Assembly (NCBI RefSeq): GCF_005870035.1
Contig: NZ_SWJG01000010.1
Coordinates: 1 to 64,000 of the forward strand
DNA: 64,000 nt
Direction: 5' to 3'
From: Spirosoma lacussanchae
GTDB taxonomy: Bacteria > Bacteroidota > Bacteroidia > Cytophagales > Spirosomataceae
Each line of letters opens with the position of its first letter. The first letter of the stretch is position 1. This document shows positions 25,965-35,456 of the stretch, piece after piece. The notes beneath the pieces were generated by a model, which saw only the letters and a program-made list of their open reading frames with translations, did no database searches and had not been told where the DNA came from. Both the position numbers and the translations under genes were made by a program.

Positions 25965-26810
25965 TTATGCATCCTGCTCATCTTCAGCAACAGCGGCTGG
26001 CGAGCCGGTTGCCTCAGGCTGATCAGCCAGTTTGCTCTCGTCTTCGGCGCGGGCCTGCACAACGTCTTCGTTCCGCTTGGCTTCTTCCTCTTCCTGAACG
26101 CGCTGGTCGTCTTTATCCTGCTTGCGCTCCATCAGCCCTTCTTCGATGGCCCGGCCAATAGCCAGCGTAATCAGAGCGATAGATTTGTACGCATCATCGT
26201 TGGCTGGTATAGCGAAATCTACTTCCTCGGGGTTCGAGTTGGTATCGCACATAGCAAAAACCGGAATACCCAGACGGTGTGCTTCCGATACGGCAATGTG
26301 CTCACGCTTTACGTCGACAACGAACAGAGCAGCTGGCAGGCGGGTCAGGTCGGCAATACCGCCCAGTACGCGCTCCAGTTTCTCTTTATCGCGGGTTTTG
26401 GTCAAACGCTCGCGCTTGGCAATGCTCTTGACGGTCTCCTCGTCTTTCAGCATTTTGTCCAGCGTCTGCATTTTTTTCAGCGACTTACGGATGGTTGCGA
26501 AGTTGGTGAGCATACCGCCCTGCCAGCGGTCAGTCACGTATGGCATTTTCAGGCGACGTGCTTCTTCCGAAACAATTTCCTGAGCCTGCTTCTTCGTAGC
26601 CACGAACATCACTTTCCGACCCGAGCGTACAATGCCTTTGATGGCGTTGCAGGCTTCGTCGAGTGCCGCAACCGTTTTGTTGAGGTCAATAATGTGGATG
26701 CCGTTCTTCTCCATGAAGATGTACGGAGCCATCCGGGGGTCCCACTTCCGCGTTAAGTGGCCAAAGTGCACACCAGCGTCGAGGAGGTCTTTATATTCGA
26801 TTTGTGCCAT
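25965..26810 (-). CDS. rpsB: 30S ribosomal protein S2
   Basis: A structural protein of the small subunit. [20 protein letters not shown] and later [13 protein letters not shown] are family signatures. It has 281 residues; the extra C-terminal part (after about 230) is Glu-, Asp- and Ala-rich and not conserved in the family. It follows rpsI after 153 bases, which hold an AT-rich imperfect hairpin (26899-26954). Confidence 0.96.
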   Translation of the reverse strand: MAQIEYKDLLDAGVHFGHLTRKWDPRMAPYIFMEKNGIHIIDLNKTVAALDEACNAIKGIVRSGRKVMFVATKKQAQEIVSEEARRLKMPYVTDRWQGGMLTNFATIRKSLKKMQTLDKMLKDEETVKSIAKRERLTKTRDKEKLERVLGGIADLTRLPAALFVVDVKREHIAVSEAHRLGIPVFAMCDTNSNPEEVDFAIPANDDAYKSIALITLAIGRAIEEGLMERKQDKDDQRVQEEEEAKRNEDVVQARAEDESKLADQPEATGSPAAVAEDEQDA

Positions 26811-26963
26811 TTCAGACTTTGAAAATGAATGTTATTACTAATACGCAGCACCGCCCGTCGGCATCATCTAAGGGCAGTCTGGACGATTTTAAATGAATAA
26901 TGTGTAATGAAATACAGACTTACAGGACTGTAACTACCTTGTTCATTATACATTTTCCATTGA

Positions 26964-27350
26964 TTAACGTTTCGAGAACTGGAACCGACGACGAGCCTTG
27001 GCGCGACCGTACTTCTTCCGTTCTACCATACGCGAATCCCGGGTCAGGAAGCCTTCTTTCTTGAGGGCGGGGCGGAACTCGGCGTTCAGTTCAACCAGCG
27101 CGCGGGCAATGGCCATGCGGGTTGCTTCAGCCTGACCGGCTACACCACCGCCACGAACATTGACCTTCACGTCGTAGCCACCTACGCCGTTTACCGTTGC
27201 GAACGGCTGGTTCAGAATGATTTGCAACACTTCGGTGGGAAAATACTGTTTGTAGTCTTTTCCGTTCACCGTGATGGCCCCGCTGCCTGCCGACATGTAG
27301 ATGCGGCTGATGGCAGTCTTCCGGCGACCAATGGTATTAATACGATCCAT
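26964..27350 (-). CDS. rpsI: 30S ribosomal protein S9
   Basis: A small-subunit protein with the signature GGGVAGQAEATRMAIARAL and the invariant C-terminal basic tail ending FSKR, which reaches the P site. The 128-residue length is normal. It follows rplM by 11 bases, the usual L13-S9 operon. Confidence 0.96.
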   Translation of the reverse strand: MDRINTIGRRKTAISRIYMSAGSGAITVNGKDYKQYFPTEVLQIILNQPFATVNGVGGYDVKVNVRGGGVAGQAEATRMAIARALVELNAEFRPALKKEGFLTRDSRMVERKKYGRAKARRRFQFSKR

Positions 27351-27361
27351 TCGGCTGTGAC

Positions 27362-27805
27362 TTAGAATTTAACGACTGTGGGTTGCTGAGCCTCATGCGG
27401 GTGCTGATCCCCGGCGTATACGTGCAGGTTGGTAAACAACCGACGGCCTAACCGATTCTTAGGCAACATGCCTTTAACGGCGTGCTCGATGATGCGCTGA
27501 GGATGCTTTTCGAGCAGGATACGGGGCGACGCGAAGCGCTGACCACCGGGGTAGCCGGTGTGGCGAACGTAGACTTTGTCAGTCATCTTGGCACCGGTCA
27601 GGCGAACCTTCTCGGCATTGATGACGATTACGTTATCTCCACAGTCAACGTGGGGCGTAAAGTTGGTTTTGTGTTTGCCGCGAATCAGGCGTGCGATCTG
27701 GCTGGCCAGCCGACCTAACACCTCACCCTGAGCGTCAACCACAACCCATTCTTTCTGCGCCGTTTCTTTGTTGGCAGAGATGGTTTTGTAACTGAGCGTA
27801 TTCAC
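27362..27805 (-). CDS. rplM: 50S ribosomal protein L13
   Basis: A large-subunit assembly protein. [16 protein letters not shown], then HTGYPGG and [13 protein letters not shown] are family signatures. The open frame extends upstream through the mraY terminator, so the real start is taken as GTG 27805, giving 147 residues, the normal length. It heads rplM-rpsI, which here lies inside the split division cluster. Confidence 0.93.
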   Translation of the reverse strand: MNTLSYKTISANKETAQKEWVVVDAQGEVLGRLASQIARLIRGKHKTNFTPHVDCGDNVIVINAEKVRLTGAKMTDKVYVRHTGYPGGQRFASPRILLEKHPQRIIEHAVKGMLPKNRLGRRLFTNLHVYAGDQHPHEAQQPTVVKF

Positions 27806-27848
27806 TGTTATGGAGACTAATTGGTTGATTTCTAATGATTTGCTTACG

Positions 27849-27879
27849 CAAAAAACACTCCCGTCCTGAAACGGGAGTG
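27849..27879 (-). terminator. mraY terminator
   Basis: CACTCCCGT / ACGGGAGTG stem with a six-base loop and a T6 run on the minus strand. It lies 50 bases after the mraY stop and ends the murE-mraY unit. Confidence 0.88.
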
Positions 27880-27929
27880 CAAATATAGGCGGTATACTGC
27901 TGAAATACAAGGGAGTGACTGAAAAACCT

Positions 27930-29138
27930 CTACCGGAGCTTCAGGGTGGCCAGCGCAAGCACGGCCAGAATGATAGCGATGATCCAGAAACGGGTAACGA
28001 TTTTTGCTTCGTGGTATCCTTTCTTCTGGAAATGGTGGTGCAGGGGCGACATCAGAAAAATACGCCTGCCCTCGCCATACCTCTGCTTCGTGTACTTGAA
28101 ATAACTAACCTGCATAATGACCGATATATTCTCGATCAGGAAAATACCGCAGACAATCGGAATGAGCAGCTCCTTTCGGATGGCCAGAAACAGAACCGCA
28201 ATGACGCCCCCCAGCATCAGGCTACCCGTATCGCCCATGAACACCTGCGCCGGGTACGAATTGTACCATAAAAACCCAACGCAGGCCCCCACGAAAGCCG
28301 CGCAGAAAATCACCAGCTCGCCCGAGTTGGGGATGTACATGATGTTAAGATACTGGGAAAATACTTTGTTACCTGACAGGTAGGCCAGCACCCCGATGGT
28401 CAGACCGATAATGACCGATGTTCCGGCCGCCAAGCCGTCAATGCCATCGGTGATATTGGCGCCGTTCGATACAGCCGTGATGATGAAGATGCAAACCAGC
28501 ACATATACGATCCAAGTATAGTCGTCGGGTAATACGCCGAACAACAGGGAGCTGTAGTCGAACTCGTTATTCTTCAGAAACGGTACCGTTGTCAGCGTCG
28601 ACTTAACGTCGGTGTACACGTCAGGCACGTTGGATGTGCTCAGCAGCCGGGGGGCGTAAATGCGTATCTTCACGTATTCGTTGAAATACAGCGTCAGGCC
28701 AACGATCAATCCCAGACCAACCTGCCCAACTACTTTGAACTTCCCTTCCAGCCCTTCTTTGTTCTTCTTGAAAACCTTGATATAATCATCGAGAAACCCA
28801 ATCAGACCGGTCCATACGGTCGACACCAGCGCCAGCACCACGTATACGTTCGACAGCTTGGCAAACAGCAGCGCCGGAATTAGCAAAGACGACAGGATGA
28901 TAAACCCGCCCATAGTTGGTGTACCGCGCTTCTGCATTTGCCCTTCCAGCCCGAGATCCCGGATCGACTCGCCGATTTGCAGTGTACGCAGTTTATCAAT
29001 GATACGTCGGCCGAAAATGGCCGCAATCAGCAGCGAGGTAATTACAGCACCCAGCGCCCGAAACGAGATGTATTGAAATACCCCGGCCCCCGGAAAGTTA
29101 TACCGCTCGTCTAAAAATTGGAAAAGGTAATACAGCAT
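27930..29138 (-). CDS. mraY: Phospho-N-acetylmuramoyl-pentapeptide transferase
   Basis: Transfers phospho-MurNAc-pentapeptide to undecaprenyl phosphate to make lipid I at the inner membrane. About ten spans are visible. Hallmarks are KRGTPTMGG, the Asp pair in [19 protein letters not shown] and [10 protein letters not shown]. It has 402 residues with the Bacteroidota-type long loop. It follows murE after 102 bases of repeated DNA. Confidence 0.96.
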   Translation of the reverse strand: MLYYLFQFLDERYNFPGAGVFQYISFRALGAVITSLLIAAIFGRRIIDKLRTLQIGESIRDLGLEGQMQKRGTPTMGGFIILSSLLIPALLFAKLSNVYVVLALVSTVWTGLIGFLDDYIKVFKKNKEGLEGKFKVVGQVGLGLIVGLTLYFNEYVKIRIYAPRLLSTSNVPDVYTDVKSTLTTVPFLKNNEFDYSSLLFGVLPDDYTWIVYVLVCIFIITAVSNGANITDGIDGLAAGTSVIIGLTIGVLAYLSGNKVFSQYLNIMYIPNSGELVIFCAAFVGACVGFLWYNSYPAQVFMGDTGSLMLGGVIAVLFLAIRKELLIPIVCGIFLIENISVIMQVSYFKYTKQRYGEGRRIFLMSPLHHHFQKKGYHEAKIVTRFWIIAIILAVLALATLKLR

Positions 29139-29147
29139 ACACGAAAT

Positions 29148-29222
29148 GAGTGAATGAGTGGTTGAGCGATTGAGCGAGTTGCCAGTGCATGATTAATTCG
29201 CTCAATCACTCAATCGCTCATC
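29148..29222. repeat. Octamer-built inverted repeat between murE and mraY
   Basis: Four octamers in a row (GAGTGAAT, GAGTGGTT, GAGCGATT, GAGCGAGT; 29148-29179) face an inverted set of the same kind (about 29195-29222), so the transcript could fold into a hairpin. A shorter run of similar units lies in the ftsW-murD gap at 18937-18958. Confidence 0.7.
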
Positions 29223-29240
29223 CATTATTATTGGCCAAAG

Positions 29241-30719
29241 TTACTGATTTCGGCGTTCTGCGAAAGCATCGCGCAGTACGGCCCGGTCGTCAAAATCGTA
29301 TTTTATCCCCTTGATTTCCTGATAGGTTTCGTGGCCTTTTCCCGCTACCAGAATAATATCGTGCGGCCGGGCCAGGGCGACGGCCCGCTGGATCGCTTCG
29401 CGCCGGTCCTCGATGGTATTTGTTTTTTTGAAGTCGACCGGCGACACCCCTGCCTGCATCTGCTCCAGAATAGCCATTGGGTCTTCGTTGCGGGGGTTGT
29501 CTGATGTCAGAATAACCCGGTTGCTGAACCGGCAGGCAATGTCAGCCATGATGGGTCGTTTTGTGGCGTCGCGGTTTCCTCCGCACCCCACCACGGTGAT
29601 GATTTGCGGCAGGTAATCCTGCTCGTCGGTATGCCGAAGGCCGACAATGGTTTCCAGCACGTTCTGGAGTGCATCAGGCGTATGAGCATAATCGACAATA
29701 CCAACAATCTTATCGTCAGACACGACCTGCTCGAACCGACCGGGCGGGGGCATCAGGGCCGACAGCTGGGTCAGCACCTCGGTCGGGTCCTCGCCCAGCA
29801 GCACAGCCGCTCCGTAGACGCTTAACAGGTTGTAGGCGTTGAACTTTCCGATCAGCTTGAACCATACCTCCCGATCATCGACGAGCATGTTCAGCCCAAA
29901 CAGCGTATCAGCCAGTAACTTCCCCTTAAACGTAGCCAGTGTTTGCAGCGAGTACGTTTCTTTACGCGCAGCCGTGTTCTGCAGCATAACCAGCCCGCGC
30001 TTATCGTCTACGTTGGTCAGCGCAAAGGCCGAAGCCGGCAACTGATCGAAGAAGCCTTTCTTGGCCCGGATGTAGTTGTCGAATGTACCGTGAAAATCGA
30101 GGTGATCGTGGGTGATATTGGTAAAGATACCCCCGGCAAACTGCAAACCCGCAATCCGCTCCTGGACCACGGCGTGCGAACTTACCTCCATAAAGACGTA
30201 TTGGCAGCCGTTGGCCAGCATCTGGGTAAGCAACTGGTTGGTCGTAAGTACGTCGGGGGTGGTATGGGTAGCCGGTATTACCTGATCATCGATCTGGTTC
30301 TGCACGGTAGATAGCAGACCGCAGCGGTAGCCCAGGGCCCGAAAAAGCCGGAACAGCAGCGTAGCCACCGAGGTTTTGCCGTTTGTACCGGTTACTCCCA
30401 CGAGCCGTAGTTTCTGCGACGGCCGGTCGTAAAAGGCAGCAGCTATCAGCCCCAGGGTATGCGGGGTATGCTGAACCCGTACGTAAGCTACCCCATCGGC
30501 AGTATTGTCGGGCAGGTCTTCGCAGAGAATGGCGGCTGCCCCCTGCCGAACGGCGGTTTCGATAAACGCATGGCCGTCGGTCAGGGTGCCCCGAACGGCC
30601 ACAAACAGGCTACCGGGGCCTACCCGGCGCGAATCCATGGTAATACTGGTAATATCGGTATTCATACTGCCCGACGTAGCCAGCAGCGGAATTTTATAGA
30701 GAAGATCGGTTAGTTGCAT
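29241..30719 (-). CDS. murE: UDP-MurNAc-L-Ala-D-Glu--diamino acid ligase
   Basis: Adds the third residue (usually meso-diaminopimelate in Gram-negatives) to the peptidoglycan precursor. The ATP loop GVTGTNGKTSVATL, then HTTPD, FTNITHDHLDFHG and the substrate motif SDNPRNEDP are present; DNPR is the mark of diaminopimelate-specific enzymes. ATG 30719 gives 492 residues; an upstream TTG is rejected. It is divergent from accD and heads the murE-mraY unit. ftsI, its usual upstream neighbour, is 6.7 kb away on the other strand. Confidence 0.94.
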   Translation of the reverse strand: MQLTDLLYKIPLLATSGSMNTDITSITMDSRRVGPGSLFVAVRGTLTDGHAFIETAVRQGAAAILCEDLPDNTADGVAYVRVQHTPHTLGLIAAAFYDRPSQKLRLVGVTGTNGKTSVATLLFRLFRALGYRCGLLSTVQNQIDDQVIPATHTTPDVLTTNQLLTQMLANGCQYVFMEVSSHAVVQERIAGLQFAGGIFTNITHDHLDFHGTFDNYIRAKKGFFDQLPASAFALTNVDDKRGLVMLQNTAARKETYSLQTLATFKGKLLADTLFGLNMLVDDREVWFKLIGKFNAYNLLSVYGAAVLLGEDPTEVLTQLSALMPPPGRFEQVVSDDKIVGIVDYAHTPDALQNVLETIVGLRHTDEQDYLPQIITVVGCGGNRDATKRPIMADIACRFSNRVILTSDNPRNEDPMAILEQMQAGVSPVDFKKTNTIEDRREAIQRAVALARPHDIILVAGKGHETYQEIKGIKYDFDDRAVLRDAFAERRNQ

Positions 30720-30828
30720 GAAGATAATACGGCTCGTACCAGCGGTTAAACGCTGGCCTTCGTTAGTCTGCCACAAAAAAACGGACTAAATACGAAACGA
30801 TAGCCGGACGAGGGTACCTATATTTTCT

Positions 30829-30863
30829 TTTGCAACCCACCACTCGTTTTCTTTGTACCTTTA
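30829..30863 (+). promoter_or_regulatory. Candidate accD promoter
   Basis: TTTG (30829-30832) and TACCTTTA (30856-30863) are 23 bases apart, close to the Bacteroidota -33/-7 arrangement but with A instead of G at the end. It lies 64 bases before the accD start. Confidence 0.4.
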
Positions 30864-30927
30864 CGACCCGTTTATGAAAAGCCCTCATCAACGGCGGCTC
30901 ATAAATCGTAAACCGTAAATAAACGTC

Positions 30928-31770
30928 ATGTCTTGGTTCGTCCGAAAAGATAAGGGGATTCTGACCCCGACCGAAATGAAGCGGGAGGCCCCCGATGGTC
31001 TTTGGTATCAATGCCCGAACTGCAAAAAAGTAATGCACACGCGGGAGCATAAGATCAATGCGTATACCTGTGTTCACTGCAATTATCATGAAAAAATAGG
31101 GTCCGACGCTTATTTCTCAATCCTCTTCGATGAGAACGCGTTCACCGAGCTTGACCCGAACATGACTTCGGGAGACCCGCTGAAGTTCACCGATACCAAA
31201 TCGTATCCCGGCCGGGTTAAAGCCACGATGGCTAAAACCGGCCTCAAAGACGCTGTCCGGACCGCCTACGGCCCCATGAACGGCGTAACGGTAACGATTG
31301 CCTGCATGGACTTTAATTTCATCGGCGGCTCGATGGGATCGGTCGTTGGCGAAAAAATTGCCCGCGCCGTTGATCACGCCATCCAGAGCCGCACGCCCTT
31401 CCTGATGATTTCGCGGTCGGGTGGCGCGCGCATGATGGAAGCGGGCTACTCGCTGATGCAGATGGCCAAAACATCGGCTAAACTGGCGCTACTGGCACAG
31501 GCCAAACTGCCGTATGTGTCGCTGCTGACCGACCCAACAACGGGGGGTGTAACGGCATCCTACGCCATGCTGGGCGATTTCAACATTGCCGAACCCGGTG
31601 CGCTGATTGGTTTTGCCGGCCCTCGCGTTATCCGCGAAACCATCGGCAAAGACCTGCCTAAAGATTTTCAGAGCGCCGAATTCGTGCTGGAGCATGGCTT
31701 TCTGGATTTCATCGTAGACCGAAAAGACCTGAAAGACAAGCTGTCCAGCCTGTTTACCATGCTCGCCTAG
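30928..31770 (+). CDS. accD: Acetyl-CoA carboxylase carboxyltransferase, beta subunit
   Basis: With AccA it moves CO2 from biotin to acetyl-CoA, the committed step of fatty acid synthesis. The N-terminal zinc ribbon has Cys29, Cys32, Cys48 and Cys51. The carboxyltransferase fold follows with the [17 protein letters not shown] acyl-CoA-binding part and [14 protein letters not shown]. The 280-residue length is normal. It is divergent from murE; a radical SAM gene follows after 37 bases and may be co-transcribed. Confidence 0.95.
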   Translation: MSWFVRKDKGILTPTEMKREAPDGLWYQCPNCKKVMHTREHKINAYTCVHCNYHEKIGSDAYFSILFDENAFTELDPNMTSGDPLKFTDTKSYPGRVKATMAKTGLKDAVRTAYGPMNGVTVTIACMDFNFIGGSMGSVVGEKIARAVDHAIQSRTPFLMISRSGGARMMEAGYSLMQMAKTSAKLALLAQAKLPYVSLLTDPTTGGVTASYAMLGDFNIAEPGALIGFAGPRVIRETIGKDLPKDFQSAEFVLEHGFLDFIVDRKDLKDKLSSLFTMLA

Positions 31771-31807
31771 AAACGGGCCGGTACGGGAAGAAAATTGGTT
31801 TATTCGT

Positions 31808-32785
31808 ATGCGCCTTGTCCGACACCCGGTTCTGTGTAACTACTACGTGACGTACCGCTGTAACGCCAGCTGTAGTTTCTGCGATATCTGGGAGCGGCCA
31901 TCGCCCTATGTTACTCTCGACAATGCCCGGGCGAACCTCCGCGATCTTCGGCGGCTGGGCGTTCGGGTCATTGATTTTACGGGGGGAGAGCCATTACTAC
32001 ACCGCCAGCTGCCCGAACTCCTGAGCGAAGCCAAACAACTTGGCCTTATCACGACCGTTACAACCAACGCGCTGCTCTACCCCAAACTGGCCGAGCGGCT
32101 CCGGGGACTGGTTGATATGCTGCATTTCTCGCTCGATTCGCCGGTGGCCGAGGAACATGACCGATCCAGGGGGGTGCGCAGTTTTGATAAAGTGATGGAA
32201 TCGATCGACATAGCCCGGCAGCTTGGCGAACGGCCCGACATTCTGTTTACCGTCTTCGACCATAACGTTCACCAGATCCGGGCTATGTACGAAGACATTT
32301 GCCGCCCTAACGATCTGGTCCTGATTCTGAATCCGGTTTTCGAGTATAACAGCGTAGACACCGGCGGGCAGTTGTCCGACAGCGCCCTGGGCGATATGGC
32401 CTGGTGGGGCAAACAACCTAATGTTTACCTCAACGACGGCTTCATCCAGCTCCGGCGCGACGGCGGTAACCACATCGACAAACCCGTTTGCCGGGCCGCC
32501 AGCACAACCCTGGTGATCTCCCCCGAAAACAAGCTCGTTCTGCCCTGCTATCACCTCGGCCTCTCCGACCACCCGATCAACAACGACCTGTACACCCTCT
32601 ACCGCTCAGCCGACGTACAGCAACTGGTAGCGCAGGAAGGTCGGCTGCCCGGTTGCGAAGGCTGTGCCATCAACTGCTACATGCAGCCGTCATTTGCGGT
32701 CGATGTGACGAAATATTTCTGGAAAGCCCTGCCCAGCACACTGAAATACAACTGGATCAAAGGCACCTGGAAACAACTCGTCTGA
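31808..32785 (+). CDS. Radical SAM protein with a cysteine-rich C-terminus
   Basis: A 325-residue enzyme that would cleave S-adenosylmethionine with a 4Fe-4S cluster held by Cys18, Cys22 and Cys25 (CNASCSFC). FTGGEPLLH is the SAM-binding GGE motif. The C-terminal part has further cysteines (CRAAS, LPCYH, CEGCAINC) like a SPASM-type auxiliary-cluster domain. The substrate is not known; no peptide or coenzyme partner is beside it. It closely follows accD, which may only reflect shared transcription. Confidence 0.8.
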   Translation: MRLVRHPVLCNYYVTYRCNASCSFCDIWERPSPYVTLDNARANLRDLRRLGVRVIDFTGGEPLLHRQLPELLSEAKQLGLITTVTTNALLYPKLAERLRGLVDMLHFSLDSPVAEEHDRSRGVRSFDKVMESIDIARQLGERPDILFTVFDHNVHQIRAMYEDICRPNDLVLILNPVFEYNSVDTGGQLSDSALGDMAWWGKQPNVYLNDGFIQLRRDGGNHIDKPVCRAASTTLVISPENKLVLPCYHLGLSDHPINNDLYTLYRSADVQQLVAQEGRLPGCEGCAINCYMQPSFAVDVTKYFWKALPSTLKYNWIKGTWKQLV

Positions 32786-33086
32786 TTCCCTTCTGTTTCT
32801 CAGTCATTCCTCTCGTCCCGACCCCGGCCTGCCGTCGTTTCGTTGGCTTCATCGGTGCATAGCTTACCCCCTCGATATCATACGCAGTGAAAGCGATCAT
32901 GGCGGAGCTGCACCCGACCAACCCACCAGCGCGAATAGCTGTGGTTAACAGAATGAGCAAACAATCGGTTTCTACAGTCTTATCCAGGAAAAAAAGGGGC
33001 GGTTCAGTATCCCGAGCAGCTAAGGTAGTTTTACTATATAACCGATTAAGTACATTCCGTAACCAGCCTTTTCTTTATTTTTGCCC
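32786..33086. other. Non-coding stretch before the enoyl-CoA hydratase gene
   Basis: There is no convincing gene; short frames on both strands lack family signs. The only signal is a TATTTTTG box at 33076-33083, matching the TAnnTTTG -7 element but only three bases before ATG 33087. If used, the message would be leaderless or nearly so. Confidence 0.45.
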
Positions 33087-33899
33087 ATGCTCTACACCGC
33101 TGAACAAGTTGCGCAGCTGCCTACCGATACCTTCCGCTACCTGCTCGTTTCTCTTCATGATCATATACTGACTATAACCCTGAACCGCCCCCAGAAAAAG
33201 AATGCCTTACACCCGCCCATGCTGGCCGAACTGGCTTTCGCACTGGCCTATGCGCACTACACCGCCGACGTCTGGATCGTCGTGCTGGCGGCTACGGGCG
33301 ACACGTTCTGCGCCGGTATGGATTTAAAATCACTCTCGGCGGGGAGTGATGAACAGGCGGGCGTACCCGAACCGGCAGGCCCCGTTCGGCTGGGCGAGCT
33401 TATGGCCGGTTTACACAAGCCCTGTATAGCGCGGGTGCAGGGACCAGTTTATGCCGGTGGTTTTTTGCTGGTAGGGGGCAGTACATACGTAGTAGCGGCC
33501 AATTCGGCCACCTTTGCCCTACCCGAAGTGAAGCGGGGACTGTTCCCGTTTCAGGTTCTGGCTGTTCTGCTCGACATCATGCCAGCCCGGCGGGCACTCG
33601 ACCTCTGCCTGCGGGCCCGCACCCTCAACGCAGCCGACGCGCAGGAGATCGGGCTGGTGACGCACTCCGTACCCGCCGATGGACTTGACCCAACCGTCCG
33701 GCTCCTGACCGACGAACTCAGGCTGTATTCGCCCGTGGCGATGCAGTTCGGTCTGCGGGCCTTCCAGACACTGAAAAGCCTGCCACCCGATCAGCAGCAG
33801 GCCTTTTTGCACGATCAGTTTCAGCAGCTTCAGCAAACCCACGATGCTCAGGAAGGCATGGCGGCTTTTCTGGAAAAACGACTCCCCAACTGGGGGTAG
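33087..33899 (+). CDS. Enoyl-CoA hydratase/isomerase family protein
   Basis: A crotonase-fold protein of 270 residues. LTITLNRPQKKNAL is the family opening, GDTFCAGMDLKSLS forms the first oxyanion-hole part, and GPVYAGGFLLVGGSTYVVA the second. The usual catalytic glutamate pair is not fully kept: LPEVKRGLFPF has one acidic residue. The reaction (hydratase, isomerase or another) therefore cannot be fixed. It is convergent with the next gene, four bases apart. Confidence 0.8.
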   Translation: MLYTAEQVAQLPTDTFRYLLVSLHDHILTITLNRPQKKNALHPPMLAELAFALAYAHYTADVWIVVLAATGDTFCAGMDLKSLSAGSDEQAGVPEPAGPVRLGELMAGLHKPCIARVQGPVYAGGFLLVGGSTYVVAANSATFALPEVKRGLFPFQVLAVLLDIMPARRALDLCLRARTLNAADAQEIGLVTHSVPADGLDPTVRLLTDELRLYSPVAMQFGLRAFQTLKSLPPDQQQAFLHDQFQQLQQTHDAQEGMAAFLEKRLPNWG

Positions 33900-33903
33900 C
33901 AAC

Positions 33904-34347
33904 TTACTGGCACTTTCGGCGGGTGTCGATGATGTGCTGAATTTTCCAGGCACCCGATATCCGTACCAGGGTAAACGCATTGGCGCCACAATGGCTTTGC
34001 TGGCCATTATAATAAAACGAGTAGGGTGTCCAGACAGTAGCCAGATCGCCATCGACCTTGACATCCATACCGCTGAGCCGCTCGTCCAGCGCGCCCGCCT
34101 TTGCTTTGCCTACTGAGGTGATAAACCGGTCGATGCCCTGGTCGCTGACCGATACCTCGCCCTGCTTGTTGACAACACTCTGCAGTCGGGCACCGGGCAG
34201 GAAGAGGGATTTGAGCGCCGTTGAATCGGCTCGTTTCATACCGTCGAACATCTGGGTGATAACGGTTTTGGCAGCCGTTTCGTCGGCGGTTTGAGCCAGG
34301 GCGGGAGCGGCCAGCAATAGACCGATCAAAGCAAGTAGCGGTTTCAT
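33904..34347 (-). CDS. Secreted NTF2-like (SnoaL/DUF4440-type) protein
   Basis: A 147-residue protein with a signal peptide (MKPLLALIGLLLAAPALAQ) and a cone-shaped NTF2-like fold suggested by VITQMFDGMKRADSTALKSL at the start and VRISGAWKIQHIIDTRRK at the end. ATG 34347 is chosen for the signal peptide; the upstream part of the frame is discarded. Its role is unknown; related proteins bind small ligands or act as accessory domains. Confidence 0.7.
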   Translation of the reverse strand: MKPLLALIGLLLAAPALAQTADETAAKTVITQMFDGMKRADSTALKSLFLPGARLQSVVNKQGEVSVSDQGIDRFITSVGKAKAGALDERLSGMDVKVDGDLATVWTPYSFYYNGQQSHCGANAFTLVRISGAWKIQHIIDTRRKCQ

Positions 34348-34502
34348 ACGTACAAAGGTTACGGCCAGTGATGCACCAGAAAATGGCCCCGACCCAAGGT
34401 TACAAAAACGCCGTTGAGCGCCAAACTGAGTTTGTATCAGTGGTAAAATGTATGCCTGAAAGGTTCGGGGGAAAGCGGCCAAGAGGTTAAAACCCCGTTT
34501 TT

Positions 34503-35264
34503 CTATTGCTGGGTCGGCATGGGAATGTAAAAGCCGTCGTTTTTTTTGAACGGCAGCTGCGCCGAATACGTCCCGTTGAACTGTTGTACCATGGGGCCCA
34601 GCACCTGCAGCTTCGGCATCACCTCAACCCCGGCTGCCCAGAAAGAGGTGTCGAGATGAAACTCGGTTCTGAAGTCTTTATCGGTCGAGAGCGTCAGGTA
34701 ATTGCGGAACCTGAGGGGCGACTCGCTGGGCTCGTAGGTATAAACTGCTACGTCGATTGGTTTTTTGCGTTCAGGATTCCAGTTGGCCCGTTCGTTACGG
34801 ACCGTTGGGGTTCCTGTTAGCCGCAGGGCCCCGTTTGGCACCACCACAAACCGGCGTTTCTCGAGCCGGGTGCGGGGCGGGATGAACGACACCGCATCGT
34901 CTTTCGAAATAGTGCCCGCTACCGAGCCAACTGTGTAGCGCCAGTAACGGCTGGTATAGGACGACGTAGCCAGATTGACATCGGCCACATCGGTCCAGTA
35001 GTCCATTTTATCTTCGCCAATGATAAACGACGACCGTTTCCAGTCGACGTACAGCGGGCGGTCGAGTTTATTGACCAGCGAAACAACCATCTGACCGCGC
35101 TCACTCGAAAACGAGTAGCGCAGGGTGAGCGTATCGGTATCGAGTACAAACCCGTCGGCAGCGGGTTGTACATTGCTGCCCCGTAAGGTTACCACCTGGG
35201 CCTGTGGTGTACAGGCCGACAGGGCAGCCAGTAGGGCGATGACGTAAATAAGCTGCGTTTTCAT
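34503..35264 (-). CDS. Predicted lipoprotein of unknown function
   Basis: A 253-residue protein with a lipoprotein signal (LLAALSAC, Cys18). The mature part is beta-rich (DTLTLRYSFSSERGQMVVSL, VDWKRSSFIIG). No family is recognised with confidence; the shape resembles single-domain beta-sandwich lipoproteins of this phylum. It has its own promoter just upstream. Confidence 0.7.
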   Translation of the reverse strand: MKTQLIYVIALLAALSACTPQAQVVTLRGSNVQPAADGFVLDTDTLTLRYSFSSERGQMVVSLVNKLDRPLYVDWKRSSFIIGEDKMDYWTDVADVNLATSSYTSRYWRYTVGSVAGTISKDDAVSFIPPRTRLEKRRFVVVPNGALRLTGTPTVRNERANWNPERKKPIDVAVYTYEPSESPLRFRNYLTLSTDKDFRTEFHLDTSFWAAGVEVMPKLQVLGPMVQQFNGTYSAQLPFKKNDGFYIPMPTQQ

Positions 35265-35280
35265 AAGATGATAGATCGAT

Positions 35281-35314
35281 CAAATATATAAAACCAACCA
35301 GGTTACCATCAAAA
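35281..35314 (-). promoter_or_regulatory. Promoter of the lipoprotein gene
   Basis: On the minus strand, TTTTG (35310-35314) and TATATTTG (35281-35288) are 21 bases apart, a good match to the Bacteroidota -33/-7 consensus. The start codon lies 17 bases after the -7 box, so the leader would be about 10 bases. Confidence 0.6.
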
Positions 35315-35456
35315 CCTAAAGGTAAATAAGCGTTGGCTCGGCAAACTTTTTTGCCGTTCGCTAGAACGCTTTTGAGAAAGGCGGTGTCTAAACCATTGTG
35401 CTTAATCAGTGAGCCTTTTTTTCTCTATCTTTAGCAACGAATCTTACTCTCGTTCT

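Noticed and set aside
26899-26954. AT-rich inverted repeat upstream of rpsB as an S2 autoregulatory leader
   Set aside because: The stem is weak, made mostly of ATTCATTATACATT-type bases found in many intergenic regions, and has no feature specific to an S2 binding site.
27806-27910. Longer N-terminus for ribosomal protein L13
   Set aside because: It would translate through the mraY terminator; GTG 27805 gives the normal length.
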